From the NCBI GenBank assembly GCA_018222915.1, contig JAAEZI010000010.1, forward strand, positions 614 to 42,933: DNA of 42,320 bases, in the 5' to 3' direction. This DNA comes from Algicola sp. GTDB lineage: Bacteria > Bacteroidota > Bacteroidia > Flavobacteriales > Flavobacteriaceae. Positions within the stretch are counted from its first letter, which is position 1; every line of letters starts with the position of its first letter. Positions 25,921-34,879 of this stretch are shown piece by piece. The notes under the pieces were generated by a model. That model had not been told where the DNA came from and ran no database searches. It saw nothing but the letters and a program-made list of their open reading frames with translations. The translations under genes were made by a program, and so were the position numbers.

Positions 25921-27021
25921 TTATTGTTGTTCTCTTTTTCTTGTTTCAATACGTTCCTTAGCTAAACTCATAGCAGCAACATTAGTGGTCACGTTATTTG
26001 CTTTAGCACGATCGAAAATTTCTAAAGTGGTGTTATAAATGTTTTCTGTTTTACGCATAATTTCTTGTTTATCGTAATTTTCTAATTCAGCATAAACATT
26101 GATGATACCACCAGCATTGATCAAAAAGTCTGGGGCGTATAAAATACCACGTTCTTGTAAAAGCCTGCCGTGTTTTACTTCATCTTCTAATTGATTATTA
26201 GCTGCTCCAGCAATAATATCTGCTTGCAATTTGTGGATGGTTGCATCATTAATTGTAGCACCTAAGGCACAAGGTGCATAGATATCCATAGGCTCATTGA
26301 AAAGGTCTTGACCACCATAAATAGTGACATCGTACTTAGCTCTAACCTCTTCCAATCGTTCTTGATTGATATCTGCAATAGTGACTTTTGCACCTTCATT
26401 CATCAAATGTTCCACAAGAGATTCTCCTACATGGCCTATACCTTGTACAAATACTGACTTATCTTCTAAAACATCACTCCCATATTTGAATTTGGCTGCA
26501 GCTTTCATCCCCATAAAAACACCATAAGCTGTAATTGGAGAAGGATTTCCTGCACCACCTTTATTTTCTGAAATACCAGTAACATAGGGCGTCACTTCTC
26601 TTACGGTGTCCATATCTTCTGTGGTCATTCCTACATCTTCAGCAGTGATATACCTCCCACTCAAGGAATGAACAAACTCCCCAAACTTTTTCATTAATTC
26701 TGGGGTTTTCTGCGTTTTGGCATCACCAATAATGACCGCTTTTCCACCACCTAGATTAAGTCCTGTAATAGCTGATTTAAAGGTCATACCTCTTGAGAGT
26801 CTAAGTACATCATTGAGGGCTTCCCATTCATTATTATAGGCCCACATTCTGGTACCTCCTAAAGCCGGTCCCAAAACTGTGTTATGTATACCAATTATTG
26901 CTTTTAAACCAGTATCTTTGTCGTTGCAAAAAACGATTTGCTCGTGATTATCAAAAGATATTTGTCCGAAAACTGGGTCGATTTTTGAAAGTTCTTTTGA
27001 ACTTATAACATCTAACGTCAT
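25921..27021 (-). CDS. leucine/valine-type amino-acid dehydrogenase
   Basis: 366 residues. A Glu/Leu/Phe/Val dehydrogenase that reversibly deaminates a branched-chain amino acid with NAD. The substrate Lys82 in 'MTFKSAI' and catalytic Lys94 in 'GLNLGGGKAVI' are both present, 'AEDVGMT' and 'GNPSPITAYGV' follow, and the NAD fold begins at 'VFVQGIGHVG'. Leucine over valine preference is likely by similarity but not provable here. Divergent from the ABC transporter gene. Confidence 0.93.
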   Translation of the reverse strand: MTLDVISSKELSKIDPVFGQISFDNHEQIVFCNDKDTGLKAIIGIHNTVLGPALGGTRMWAYNNEWEALNDVLRLSRGMTFKSAITGLNLGGGKAVIIGDAKTQKTPELMKKFGEFVHSLSGRYITAEDVGMTTEDMDTVREVTPYVTGISENKGGAGNPSPITAYGVFMGMKAAAKFKYGSDVLEDKSVFVQGIGHVGESLVEHLMNEGAKVTIADINQERLEEVRAKYDVTIYGGQDLFNEPMDIYAPCALGATINDATIHKLQADIIAGAANNQLEDEVKHGRLLQERGILYAPDFLINAGGIINVYAELENYDKQEIMRKTENIYNTTLEIFDRAKANNVTTNVAAMSLAKERIETRKREQQ

Positions 27022-27067
27022 TTGAAATTTAGATTAGCACCTATTTAATTATGCGCAAAATAGCGTG

Positions 27068-27098
27068 CAAAAATAACGCAATATTAGAGTATTAGCAA
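27068..27098 (-). promoter_or_regulatory. promoter of the amino-acid dehydrogenase gene
   Basis: TTG at 27096-27098, 20-base spacer, TATTTTTG at 27068-27075. Predicted start near 27061, 40 bases before the ATG. Confidence 0.7.
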
Positions 27099-27150
27099 AA
27101 ATTAGTACGTTAAATTATCAACCGACTAAAATAAAGCCCGAAAAAGCTAG

Positions 27151-28905
27151 ATGAAAGAATTAAGACATATTAATAAATATTTCTACCGTTATCGCTATAA
27201 GTTGTTGTTAGGCATATTAATAACCATTGGCGCCAAAATATTTGCCTTGTTTACACCAAGGTTTATAGGTAAATCGATCACCACGATTTCTAAAGCTATC
27301 GAAGGCAGTTTAACTGGTGATGCATTTAGGCAGGAACTAGCAATGAATATCCTGTATCTTATTGGTGCTGCTGTCATCACTGGTATATTTACGTTTTTAA
27401 TGAGACAAACTATTATCAATGTATCTCGATATATCGAGTATGATCTTAAAAATGAAGTCTACCAACAATACCAAAACTTATCCCTCAACTTTTATAAGTC
27501 AAACCGTACTGGAGATTTAATGAATCGGATAAGTGAAGACGTTGGCAAGGTTCGAATGTACGCTGGCCCAGCCATCATGTATACGATTAATACAGCTACT
27601 CTATTTATTGTCGCTCTTATATACATGTTGAGTATCAATCCGAAACTCACGTTATATACCATTTTACCATTACCTGTGTTGTCATTTATTATTTACAAAT
27701 TAAGTAAGGTCATTAATAAGCGAAGTCGCATTGTTCAGGAATATTTATCACATCTATCTGCCTATACACAGGAATCATTTAGTGGCATCTCTGTGATAAA
27801 ATCCTACGGCATAGAAACTGAAAATTATGAGGAATTCAACACATTATCAAACGATAGTAAACAAAAACAGATAGATCTCGCCAAAGTGCAGGCACTGTTT
27901 TTCCCTTCCATGATCCTATTAATTGGTATCAGTAATATTTTAGTGGCTTATATTGGTGGAATGCAATACATCAACGGAGAAATTCAAGAAATAGGGACGA
28001 TCGCTGAATTCCTTATTTATGTCAATATGCTTACTTGGCCTGTAGCGACTGTGGGCTGGGTCACTAATCTTGTGCAGCAAGCAGAGGCTTCTCAAAAACG
28101 GATTAATGAGTTTTTAAAACAAGAACCGGAAATAAAAAACTTAAATCCGAAGCCTTCAGACATCAAGGGTCAAATTGAATTTAAGAACGTTACCTACATC
28201 TATCCAGATACCAATATTAAAGCGCTCGATCACATTAGTTTTACACTTGAACAGGGAGAAACGTTGGCTATTTTAGGTAAAACAGGTTCCGGGAAATCAA
28301 CCATTCTAGACCTTATTGGCAGACTTTATGACGTGCAGGAAGGTACTATTAAAATTGATGGCAAAGCGATTGACCAACTCAATTTAAATAGTTTGAGAGA
28401 GCATATAGGTTATGTGCCGCAAGATGCCTTTTTGTTTTCAGACACCATTGAAAACAACATCAAATTTGGTAAGGAAGACGCCACGCACGACGATATTGTT
28501 GCAGCAGCGAAAAATGCCGATGTCCACAAAAATATTAAGACCTTTAAAAATGGTTACGACACCAAATTAGGGGAACGAGGTATTACATTATCGGGTGGAC
28601 AAAAGCAACGTATTTCTATTGCAAGAGCCATCATTAAATCGCCAAACATCTTATTATTTGATGATTGTTTATCGGCAGTTGACACTGAAACGGAAGAGAA
28701 AATCCTGAAAAGTTTACGTAAAATATCAGAAGGAAAAACCACTATTATTGTGAGTCATCGCGTCTCTTCAGCAAAGGATGCTGACAAGATTATTGTCCTC
28801 GAAGATGGAAAAATTCTTCAAAGCGGAACTCATGATATGCTAGTAAGTACTGATGGTTACTACAAGGAACTTTACTTAAAACAGCTCAGCACAAAAGAAT
28901 TATAG
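27151..28905 (+). CDS. ABC half-transporter (type IV exporter fold) with degenerate catalytic residue
   Basis: 584 residues: a six-helix transmembrane domain (about 15-310) fused to an ATPase domain (340-584). Walker A 'GKTGSGKST' (376-384), Q-loop Gln424, signature 'LSGGQKQR' (480-487), Walker B 'ILLFDD' and the H-loop 'SHR' are all present. The residue after Walker B, normally the catalytic Glu, is Asp505 ('FDDCLSAVD'). That Asp is typical of the degenerate half of heterodimeric exporters such as BmrC/BmrD and TM287/288. No second half-transporter gene is adjacent. Multidrug or lipid export is plausible; substrate unknown. Confidence 0.93.
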   Translation: MKELRHINKYFYRYRYKLLLGILITIGAKIFALFTPRFIGKSITTISKAIEGSLTGDAFRQELAMNILYLIGAAVITGIFTFLMRQTIINVSRYIEYDLKNEVYQQYQNLSLNFYKSNRTGDLMNRISEDVGKVRMYAGPAIMYTINTATLFIVALIYMLSINPKLTLYTILPLPVLSFIIYKLSKVINKRSRIVQEYLSHLSAYTQESFSGISVIKSYGIETENYEEFNTLSNDSKQKQIDLAKVQALFFPSMILLIGISNILVAYIGGMQYINGEIQEIGTIAEFLIYVNMLTWPVATVGWVTNLVQQAEASQKRINEFLKQEPEIKNLNPKPSDIKGQIEFKNVTYIYPDTNIKALDHISFTLEQGETLAILGKTGSGKSTILDLIGRLYDVQEGTIKIDGKAIDQLNLNSLREHIGYVPQDAFLFSDTIENNIKFGKEDATHDDIVAAAKNADVHKNIKTFKNGYDTKLGERGITLSGGQKQRISIARAIIKSPNILLFDDCLSAVDTETEEKILKSLRKISEGKTTIIVSHRVSSAKDADKIIVLEDGKILQSGTHDMLVSTDGYYKELYLKQLSTKEL

Positions 28906-28974
28906 TTTTTGTTGTATACTATACTTTTTTTTTAGATTTTTGATGCACATTCAAATTAAAATTAAAAAATAGCT

Positions 28975-29376
28975 ATGAGCGATCACGGAATGATGGAGAA
29001 AGAAGAAATCTTCTCTAAAGTATTAAGAGCAGGAAGAAGAACTTACTTTTTTGATGTAAGAGCGACTAAAGCTGGAGATTACTACCTCACCATTACAGAG
29101 AGTAAAAAATTCACGAATGACGATGGATCATTTCATTACAAAAAGCATAAAATCTATTTATACAAAGAAGACTTTTCTGAGTTTAATGAGATTTTAAGAG
29201 AAATGACCGATTATATTATCGCTGAAAAAGGAGATGAAGTGATCAGCGAACGTCATCAAAAAGATTTCAAAAAAGACGATTATTCAGACAATGTTGATTT
29301 AGCCGAAGGTGGTGAATCCACAGCTAGTTCAGATTCCGCAGAAAAATTCACGGATATCAATTTTGAAGACATCTAA
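28975..29376 (+). CDS. DUF3276 / PUR-domain nucleic-acid-binding protein
   Basis: 133 residues, cytosolic. The PUR-like domain (about residues 8-85) has 'IFSKVLRAGRRTYFFDVRATKAGDYYLTITESKK' with the usual aromatic and Arg positions, then an acidic, Ser-rich, probably disordered tail ('GGESTASSDSAEKFTDINFEDI'). PUR-alpha-like proteins bind single-stranded DNA or RNA; this Bacteroidetes family is conserved and often single-copy. It follows the ABC gene by 69 bases and ends at a strong terminator. Confidence 0.9.
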   Translation: MSDHGMMEKEEIFSKVLRAGRRTYFFDVRATKAGDYYLTITESKKFTNDDGSFHYKKHKIYLYKEDFSEFNEILREMTDYIIAEKGDEVISERHQKDFKKDDYSDNVDLAEGGESTASSDSAEKFTDINFEDI

Positions 29377-29403
29377 AACTAAGGACTTTTGTTAATTTAT
29401 ATG

Positions 29404-29434
29404 AAACCGCTACCTAAACCGTAGCGGTTTTTTT
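29404..29434 (+). terminator. intrinsic terminator of the DUF3276 gene
   Basis: AAACCGCTAC and GTAGCGGTTT form a 10-bp stem with a 7-base loop, followed by a T-run. It ends 24 bases before the next gene. Confidence 0.9.
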
Positions 29435-29457
29435 ATTTTTATAAAAATTACCAACTT

Positions 29458-31962
29458 ATGAGACTGACTATCTTTTTAGCTTTAATGTGTGTGTTTCAAC
29501 TGCAAGCACAACAATCAACCGATTTAACCTACTACCTCCCACAAAACACGACCTATGACTCCTCCATCCCAACGCCAGCATCTGTGATTGGACATGAAGT
29601 GGGTGAATGGCATATCACTCATGATAAGCTGGTAAATTATATGACAACTCTGGCAAAGGCCTCAGACAGAATCCAAATAGAAAATCGCGGTAGCACTTTT
29701 GAAGGCAGACCTCTATTATTACTAACAATTACCTCACCTGAAAATCACAGCCGGATTGAAACTATTCGAAATACACACATCGCAGCTACTGAAACCAACA
29801 ACGCTAATTCTAATGACCGTCCTATCGTTGTGTACCAAGGATTTTCCATTCACGGCAACGAACCTAGTGGTTCAAACGCGTCTATGCTCGCTGCGTATTA
29901 TTTAGCGGCCGCGGAAAGTAGTGAGGTTCAAGAGTTATTGAAACATACGATCATTCTTTTCGATCCTGCCTTGAATCCAGACGGTCTACAACGTTTTGCC
30001 TATTGGGTTAATACGAATAAAAGTAAAAATTTGAATCCAGATCCGAATGATCGCGAGTACAGTGAAATTTGGCCTGGCGGACGCACCAATCATTATTGGT
30101 TCGATATGAATAGAGATTGGCTTCCTGTTCAGTTACCTGAATCTAGAGCTCGTATCGCTACATTCCATAAATGGTTGCCAAATATTTTAACCGATCATCA
30201 TGAAATGGGTACAAACTCAAGCTTCTTTTTTCAGCCAGGCATTCCTTCTCGAACACATCCGCTAACGCCAGCCATGAATCAAGAACTAACCAAACGAATC
30301 GGAGATTTTCATGCAAAAGCCTTAGATAAAATTGGGTCCTTTTACTATACTGAAGAAAGTTTCGATGATTTTTACTACGGAAAAGGCTCGACCTTTCCAG
30401 ATATTAATGGTGGTATTGGTATTTTATTTGAACAAGCCAGTTCCCGTGGACATATTCAAGAAAGCGACAATGGCATCTTAACTTTTCCTTTCACTATTAG
30501 AAATCAGTTGACCGCTGCAATATCGACCTTAGAAGCGGCTAATAGCATGCGAAAAGATATTTTACAATACCAACATGACTTTTATAAAAACGCCAGAGAT
30601 GAAGCAAATAAAGAACAAAACAAGGCCATCATTTTTGGTGATGAAAAAGATGCTGCTAAGACCTTTCATCTCGCTGAAATTTTAGAGCGTCAACAAATTG
30701 AATTTTTCAATCTTAAAAAAGATGTGAAACTCAACAATAAGCACTACAAAAAAGGACACGCCTTCGTGGTTCCAAAAAACCAAAAAAATAGTCGCTTGCT
30801 CAATGCCATGTTTGAAAAGCGTACAACCTTTAAAGACAGTCTATTCTACGATGTCTCTGCTTGGACATTCCCTTTGGCTTTCGGGTTGGATTATGATTTA
30901 GAAACCACCACTGAACTAGCCGGAACTAAGGTAGACACATTGAAAATGCCTGAAGGTAAAGTGTCAGACATGAGCAACTATGCGTACCTCATGGAATGGC
31001 ATGAATATTATGCTCCCAAAGCAATACATAAAATTCTCAACAAAGGGTTGCGAGCTAAAGTTGGCATGAAAAGATTTGAGATCAATGGAAAATCTTACGA
31101 CTATGGCACTATTTTGATTCCGGTTCAAAATCAAAACCTATCGCAAAAGGAACTACATACATTTCTTGAGACTGTTGCCTCTGAAAGTCATATCACGATT
31201 GATGGCGTTGCTACAGGATTAACAAACGGAATTGACCTTGGGAGTAATCAATTTCGTGCACTAAATGCACCAAAAATAGGGCTAATTGTTGGTAGTGGCA
31301 TTCGAAGTTATGATGCCGGCGAAATCTGGCATTTATTAGATCAACGCTACGACATGAGACTTACCAAACTAGATACCAAAGCATTAAATTGGACGTCTTT
31401 GGACCGCTACAATACAATTATTTTACCGAGTGGTTCGCTCGATGATAAAGTTTCAGAAAAACTTAAAAGATGGGTGCAAAATGGTGGAACGCTCATTGGC
31501 TATCGAAGTGCGTTAAATTGGTTAAAAAACAAGGAATTTATAGCACTAGACTTTAAAAAAATGAATCAAACGGCTCAGCATATATCTTTTGAACAAAAAA
31601 GTGATTTTAGAGGCGCTCAAGTGATTGGAGGTGCAATTTTCGAAGCAGATATCGATCGCTCTCATCCCATTAATTTTGGCTATAAGAACGATAAAATTGC
31701 CCTTTTCAGAAATAATACGATGTTTTTAAAAGCTGACAAACAAAGTTATAATAACCCAATTCAATACACTAAAAATCCACTTTTGAGTGGTTACATCTCA
31801 AAACCGAACTTAGATAGTTTGGCTCAGACTGTTCCCTTTCAAGTAAAACGACTTGGTCGTGGAAACGTGGTCGTTTTTACAGACAACACCAATTTTAGAG
31901 CGTTCTGGTACGGGACCAATAAATTAATGATGAATGCTATATTTTTCAGAGAGGAATTATAG
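29458..31962 (+). CDS. secreted M14 carboxypeptidase-like protein with C-terminal GATase-like domain
   Basis: 834 residues. A signal peptide ends at 'LQAQ' (residue 18). The M14 zinc site is complete: His132 and Glu135 in 'IHGNEPSGSNASM', the third ligand His247 or His248 in 'DHHEMG', Arg219 in 'FDMNRDW' and the catalytic Glu325 in 'LFEQASSRG'. After about residue 365 comes a linker, and residues of about 605-720 resemble a class I glutamine-amidotransferase/ThuA-like fold ('IGLIVGSGIRSYDAGEIWHLL' region, 'GGTLIGYRSALNWL'). Likely exported to the periplasm and acting on peptides. The 3' end overlaps the convergent acyltransferase gene by six bases. Confidence 0.9.
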   Translation: MRLTIFLALMCVFQLQAQQSTDLTYYLPQNTTYDSSIPTPASVIGHEVGEWHITHDKLVNYMTTLAKASDRIQIENRGSTFEGRPLLLLTITSPENHSRIETIRNTHIAATETNNANSNDRPIVVYQGFSIHGNEPSGSNASMLAAYYLAAAESSEVQELLKHTIILFDPALNPDGLQRFAYWVNTNKSKNLNPDPNDREYSEIWPGGRTNHYWFDMNRDWLPVQLPESRARIATFHKWLPNILTDHHEMGTNSSFFFQPGIPSRTHPLTPAMNQELTKRIGDFHAKALDKIGSFYYTEESFDDFYYGKGSTFPDINGGIGILFEQASSRGHIQESDNGILTFPFTIRNQLTAAISTLEAANSMRKDILQYQHDFYKNARDEANKEQNKAIIFGDEKDAAKTFHLAEILERQQIEFFNLKKDVKLNNKHYKKGHAFVVPKNQKNSRLLNAMFEKRTTFKDSLFYDVSAWTFPLAFGLDYDLETTTELAGTKVDTLKMPEGKVSDMSNYAYLMEWHEYYAPKAIHKILNKGLRAKVGMKRFEINGKSYDYGTILIPVQNQNLSQKELHTFLETVASESHITIDGVATGLTNGIDLGSNQFRALNAPKIGLIVGSGIRSYDAGEIWHLLDQRYDMRLTKLDTKALNWTSLDRYNTIILPSGSLDDKVSEKLKRWVQNGGTLIGYRSALNWLKNKEFIALDFKKMNQTAQHISFEQKSDFRGAQVIGGAIFEADIDRSHPINFGYKNDKIALFRNNTMFLKADKQSYNNPIQYTKNPLLSGYISKPNLDSLAQTVPFQVKRLGRGNVVVFTDNTNFRAFWYGTNKLMMNAIFFREEL

Positions 31963-32991
31963 TTTTATAGAAAGTAAGGCTAAAAGCAGTACCATCGTTC
32001 CATAAATCATGGCCAGATGCCAATGACATAAAAATAAAAGTATTCCCATTACTACAGCCATGAAAATGGGTACGAGTGTTAAGGCCACCGCAAAGCGAAA
32101 GGTAGCAATGAATTCCTCTTCCATAATTCTAGGTTTTATCATGATTTTCCAAAGCATGTAGGGCACAAATAAATTGATGATAAGTAAGATTTTGAACACA
32201 TGCTTCAGGACATGCAGGCTACTATTTCTTGTTTGCTTCGGACACAATTGCAACTCGTTAGCTAAACATTCATTGACAGCTACTGGATTCGTAAAATCCA
32301 CATCCAAGGCCTCTATTTTTTCTGAAATAGCATCGTAATCTTGAGTATCTATATGAACGGTAAGCTTACATAACTCATCAAAAACTTTCGTCTTCAAAGC
32401 TAGTACGCCATGATGTTTATTCCCGATATCTTTTCTTTCTACATAGAAAACTTGACCAAAATTAATGGACACACTATCGCCATAAGTTTTAGCATTTTGA
32501 TAATTCATGCCTACAGGAATCAAGCCAATCTTGGTCTCAGGATACTGTTCTAAAGTTTCAAATATAATTCGAGTAAACCCTTTACTCAATGGTCTAACTG
32601 TACGTTTTAAATTATGGCTTCCTTCAGGAAAAATAGTGATAGCATGTTGTGCCACTAAAAGTTGGGAAGACTTACTGAATACCGAAGTATTTTTTGTTAA
32701 ATTGCTCCAACCATCTCTTATTCTGAACACGGGTAACATCCGTAAACTTTTTAAAAAACTACCCACAACTGGATTTTTAAAAACACTGGCTCGTGTTAAA
32801 TAATAGGAAAATCGATTCCCTTTTGTAGCGATTAGTAAGGCATCCATAAGCGCATTTTGATGGTTAGCCAAGTACATAATAGCTTGTTCTTTCGGAATTT
32901 GATGCGCATTGATCACTTTAATCTTTTTGTAATAAAAGAATAGCCCTAAACGTATGTAAGCCCTAACGATATATAACCAAAGGATTTTCAA
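31957..32991 (-). CDS. PlsC-like acyltransferase with C-terminal membrane helices
   Basis: 344 residues from a TTG start at 32991 that overlaps the TGA of the symporter gene (TTGA), so translation is coupled. The acyltransferase motif reads 'NHQNALMD', five residues between His44 and Asp50 instead of the classical four; this longer spacing is common in a Bacteroidetes subgroup. The second motif is 'FPEGSHN' and the 'RPLSKGFTRI' stretch follows. Two or three membrane helices end the protein. Probably acylates lysophospholipid or glycerol phosphate; substrate not proven. Confidence 0.85.
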   Translation of the reverse strand: MKILWLYIVRAYIRLGLFFYYKKIKVINAHQIPKEQAIMYLANHQNALMDALLIATKGNRFSYYLTRASVFKNPVVGSFLKSLRMLPVFRIRDGWSNLTKNTSVFSKSSQLLVAQHAITIFPEGSHNLKRTVRPLSKGFTRIIFETLEQYPETKIGLIPVGMNYQNAKTYGDSVSINFGQVFYVERKDIGNKHHGVLALKTKVFDELCKLTVHIDTQDYDAISEKIEALDVDFTNPVAVNECLANELQLCPKQTRNSSLHVLKHVFKILLIINLFVPYMLWKIMIKPRIMEEEFIATFRFAVALTLVPIFMAVVMGILLFLCHWHLAMIYGTMVLLLALLSIKL

Positions 32992-33899
32992 ACCTTGACT
33001 ATTTTAACTGGTTTATAACTCCAATAAAATGCGAGAATTAGCCCGGAAATAATATGCCAAATTCCCCAAAATGCCGCCATAATTGCCATGCCACCTAGTC
33101 CGTTAAAAAAAGTAAAAATGAGCAGTAACCCCAATCCAGAATTTTGAATTCCCGTTTCAATAGCTAAGGTTTTCTGATTCTTAATTGATAATTTAAAGGC
33201 TCTTGCCGTAAGAAACCCGAGTAAAATCGCCAGAAAATTATGCGCTATCCCAATAATGAGCACATAATGTATATAGGTGTTGAACACTGAAATATTTTTA
33301 GAAAATGCTATCACAACAATGGCTACAAATACAACAATAGATATAGGCTTCAGGAGTTTTGAAAGCTTCATTGCTAAGGTGGTATTTTTGGATCTCAATA
33401 CCATACCCAAGACTAGAGGTATTCCTAGTATGAGCACTACCAATTTAACTAATTCAAAAGGTTGCAACTCCACTTGCCGTAAAATCTCAGCTGTAGGTTG
33501 ATAGAGGTTCCCGTAAAATTGGAAATTCAATGGTGTAACGACAACGGCTAAAAGTGTTCCGAAAGCAGTTAAACTAACAGAAAGCGCGGTATTCCCTTGA
33601 GCGAGGTGAGTCATAAAATTAGAAATATTGCCTCCTGGACAGGCTGCGACCATCATCATTCCTAAAGCGATACTTGGCTGTGGCTGGATGACCCAAATCA
33701 TTAGAAAGGTTAAAAAAGGTAAAAGTAGAAATTGCGCTACGAGTCCAACAATAACTGCTTTGGGCTGCTCGAGTAGCGCTTTAAAGTCGCTGCGCGAAAT
33801 ACCCAAAGCTACACCAAACATGACGATAGCCAAGGCGCCATTTAAAATCCAAAGGCCATTGCCATCAAAATTTATTTTAACATTATCAAGTTGCTCCAT
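32988..33899 (-). CDS. bile acid:sodium symporter family (BASS) transporter
   Basis: 303 residues with nine or ten membrane helices. Family motifs are visible: 'GVALGISRSDFKALLEQPKAV', 'AACPGGNISNFMTHLAQGNTALSVSLTAFGT', and the 'ETGIQNSGLGLLLI' crossover helix. BASS proteins use sodium to move organic acids, sterol acids, pantothenate or pyruvate; which one here is unknown. The gene is three bases after csaA and overlaps the acyltransferase start. Confidence 0.93.
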   Translation of the reverse strand: MEQLDNVKINFDGNGLWILNGALAIVMFGVALGISRSDFKALLEQPKAVIVGLVAQFLLLPFLTFLMIWVIQPQPSIALGMMMVAACPGGNISNFMTHLAQGNTALSVSLTAFGTLLAVVVTPLNFQFYGNLYQPTAEILRQVELQPFELVKLVVLILGIPLVLGMVLRSKNTTLAMKLSKLLKPISIVVFVAIVVIAFSKNISVFNTYIHYVLIIGIAHNFLAILLGFLTARAFKLSIKNQKTLAIETGIQNSGLGLLLIFTFFNGLGGMAIMAAFWGIWHIISGLILAFYWSYKPVKIVKV

Positions 33900-33902
33900 C
33901 TA

Positions 33903-34247
33903 TTACGCGACTATAGCCCCATTTTTAACAGGGTTTTCTGGATTTAAAAGTATGACATCGCTACCATTCACTGCGCCCAGAATCAAACAATCGCTCATAA
34001 ATTTCGCTATTTGTTTTCTCGGAAAATTGACCACTGCAATAATTTGTCGGTTCATCAAATCGTCTTTTTTATATCGTGTGGTAATTTGTGCTGATGTTTT
34101 TTTAATTCCGAGGTGTCCAAAATCTATCAGAAGTTGATATGCTGGACGAATAGCTTCTGGAAAATCTGTCACTTCGATGATCGTTCCTATTCTTAAATCG
34201 ACCTTTGCAAAGTCTTCAAAAGTTACTATATTATCATTTAAAATCAT
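33903..34247 (-). CDS. csaA: CsaA-like tRNA-binding-domain protein
   Basis: 114 residues, the usual length. The EMAP/tRNA-binding OB-fold is shown by 'FAKVDLRIGTIIEVTDFPEA', 'LLIDFGHLGIKKTSAQIT', 'RQIIAVVNFPRKQIAKFMSDCLILGA' and 'NPENPVKNGA'. CsaA binds tRNA and was described as an export chaperone in Bacillus. Its start and that of the thioredoxin-like gene are only 20 bases apart. A near -7 box, TATATTTA at 34252-34259, would put the message start on the ATG, that is a leaderless mRNA. Confidence 0.93.
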   Translation of the reverse strand: MILNDNIVTFEDFAKVDLRIGTIIEVTDFPEAIRPAYQLLIDFGHLGIKKTSAQITTRYKKDDLMNRQIIAVVNFPRKQIAKFMSDCLILGAVNGSDVILLNPENPVKNGAIVA

Positions 34248-34267
34248 TAGCTAAATATAGAATAATT

Positions 34268-34843
34268 ATGTCACTTACACCTTCAAATATGTTACCATTA
34301 GGAACCAAAGCACCAGATTTCGAACTTGTGAACACTATAGATAATACGATGGTGTCCCTAGAAAGTGCTAAAGGCTCTAAAGGCACAATCATTATGTTTA
34401 TCTGCAATCACTGTCCGTTTGTGAAACATGTCAATGCCGAAATATCACAGCTCGCAAAAGACTTCATTTCTAAGGGTATCAATTGTATCGCTATTTCAAG
34501 TAATGATATTGAGAATTATCCACAAGATGCGCCTCAATTTATGAAACAAAATGCCATCGATCAAGATTTTATATTTCCATATTTATACGATCAAACGCAG
34601 CGAGTGGCTAAAGCTTATGATGCCGCATGTACTCCAGATTTCTATGTTTTCGACAAGGACTTAAAATTAGTTTACAGAGGGCAATTAGATGATTCCAGAC
34701 CTGGAAATGACGTACCTGTGACAGGCAAAGACATTAGGGAGGTTGCACAGCTATTAATTCAAGATCAACCTATTGATGTGACTCAAAAACCGAGTATTGG
34801 GTGTAATATAAAATGGAAACAAGAGGCATCAACTACAAAATAA
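34268..34843 (+). CDS. thioredoxin-fold / AhpC-TSA-type protein with CxxC
   Basis: 191 residues from the ATG at 34268; an ATG at 34205 would overlap csaA and add 21 odd residues. The redoxin fold opens with 'LPLGTKAPDFEL', the active site is Cys46-Cys49 in 'FICNHCPFVKH', and 'DAACTPDFYVFD' supplies the cis-Pro. The tail 'PSIGCNIKWK' with its Cys is typical of this group. Cytosolic; probably a peroxiredoxin-like or thiol oxidoreductase. Divergent from csaA. Confidence 0.9.
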   Translation: MSLTPSNMLPLGTKAPDFELVNTIDNTMVSLESAKGSKGTIIMFICNHCPFVKHVNAEISQLAKDFISKGINCIAISSNDIENYPQDAPQFMKQNAIDQDFIFPYLYDQTQRVAKAYDAACTPDFYVFDKDLKLVYRGQLDDSRPGNDVPVTGKDIREVAQLLIQDQPIDVTQKPSIGCNIKWKQEASTTK

Positions 34844-34879
34844 ATGAGGAGTTTGACCGTTTCTAAATAAAACCATTCC

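Noticed and set aside
28906-28930. Weak hairpin with T9 run after the ABC transporter gene
   Set aside because: The stem is too short and all A/T; read-through into the DUF3276 gene is equally likely.
33628-34137. 169-codon plus-strand frame across csaA and the symporter
   Set aside because: Covers two certain genes on the other strand, with no motif.
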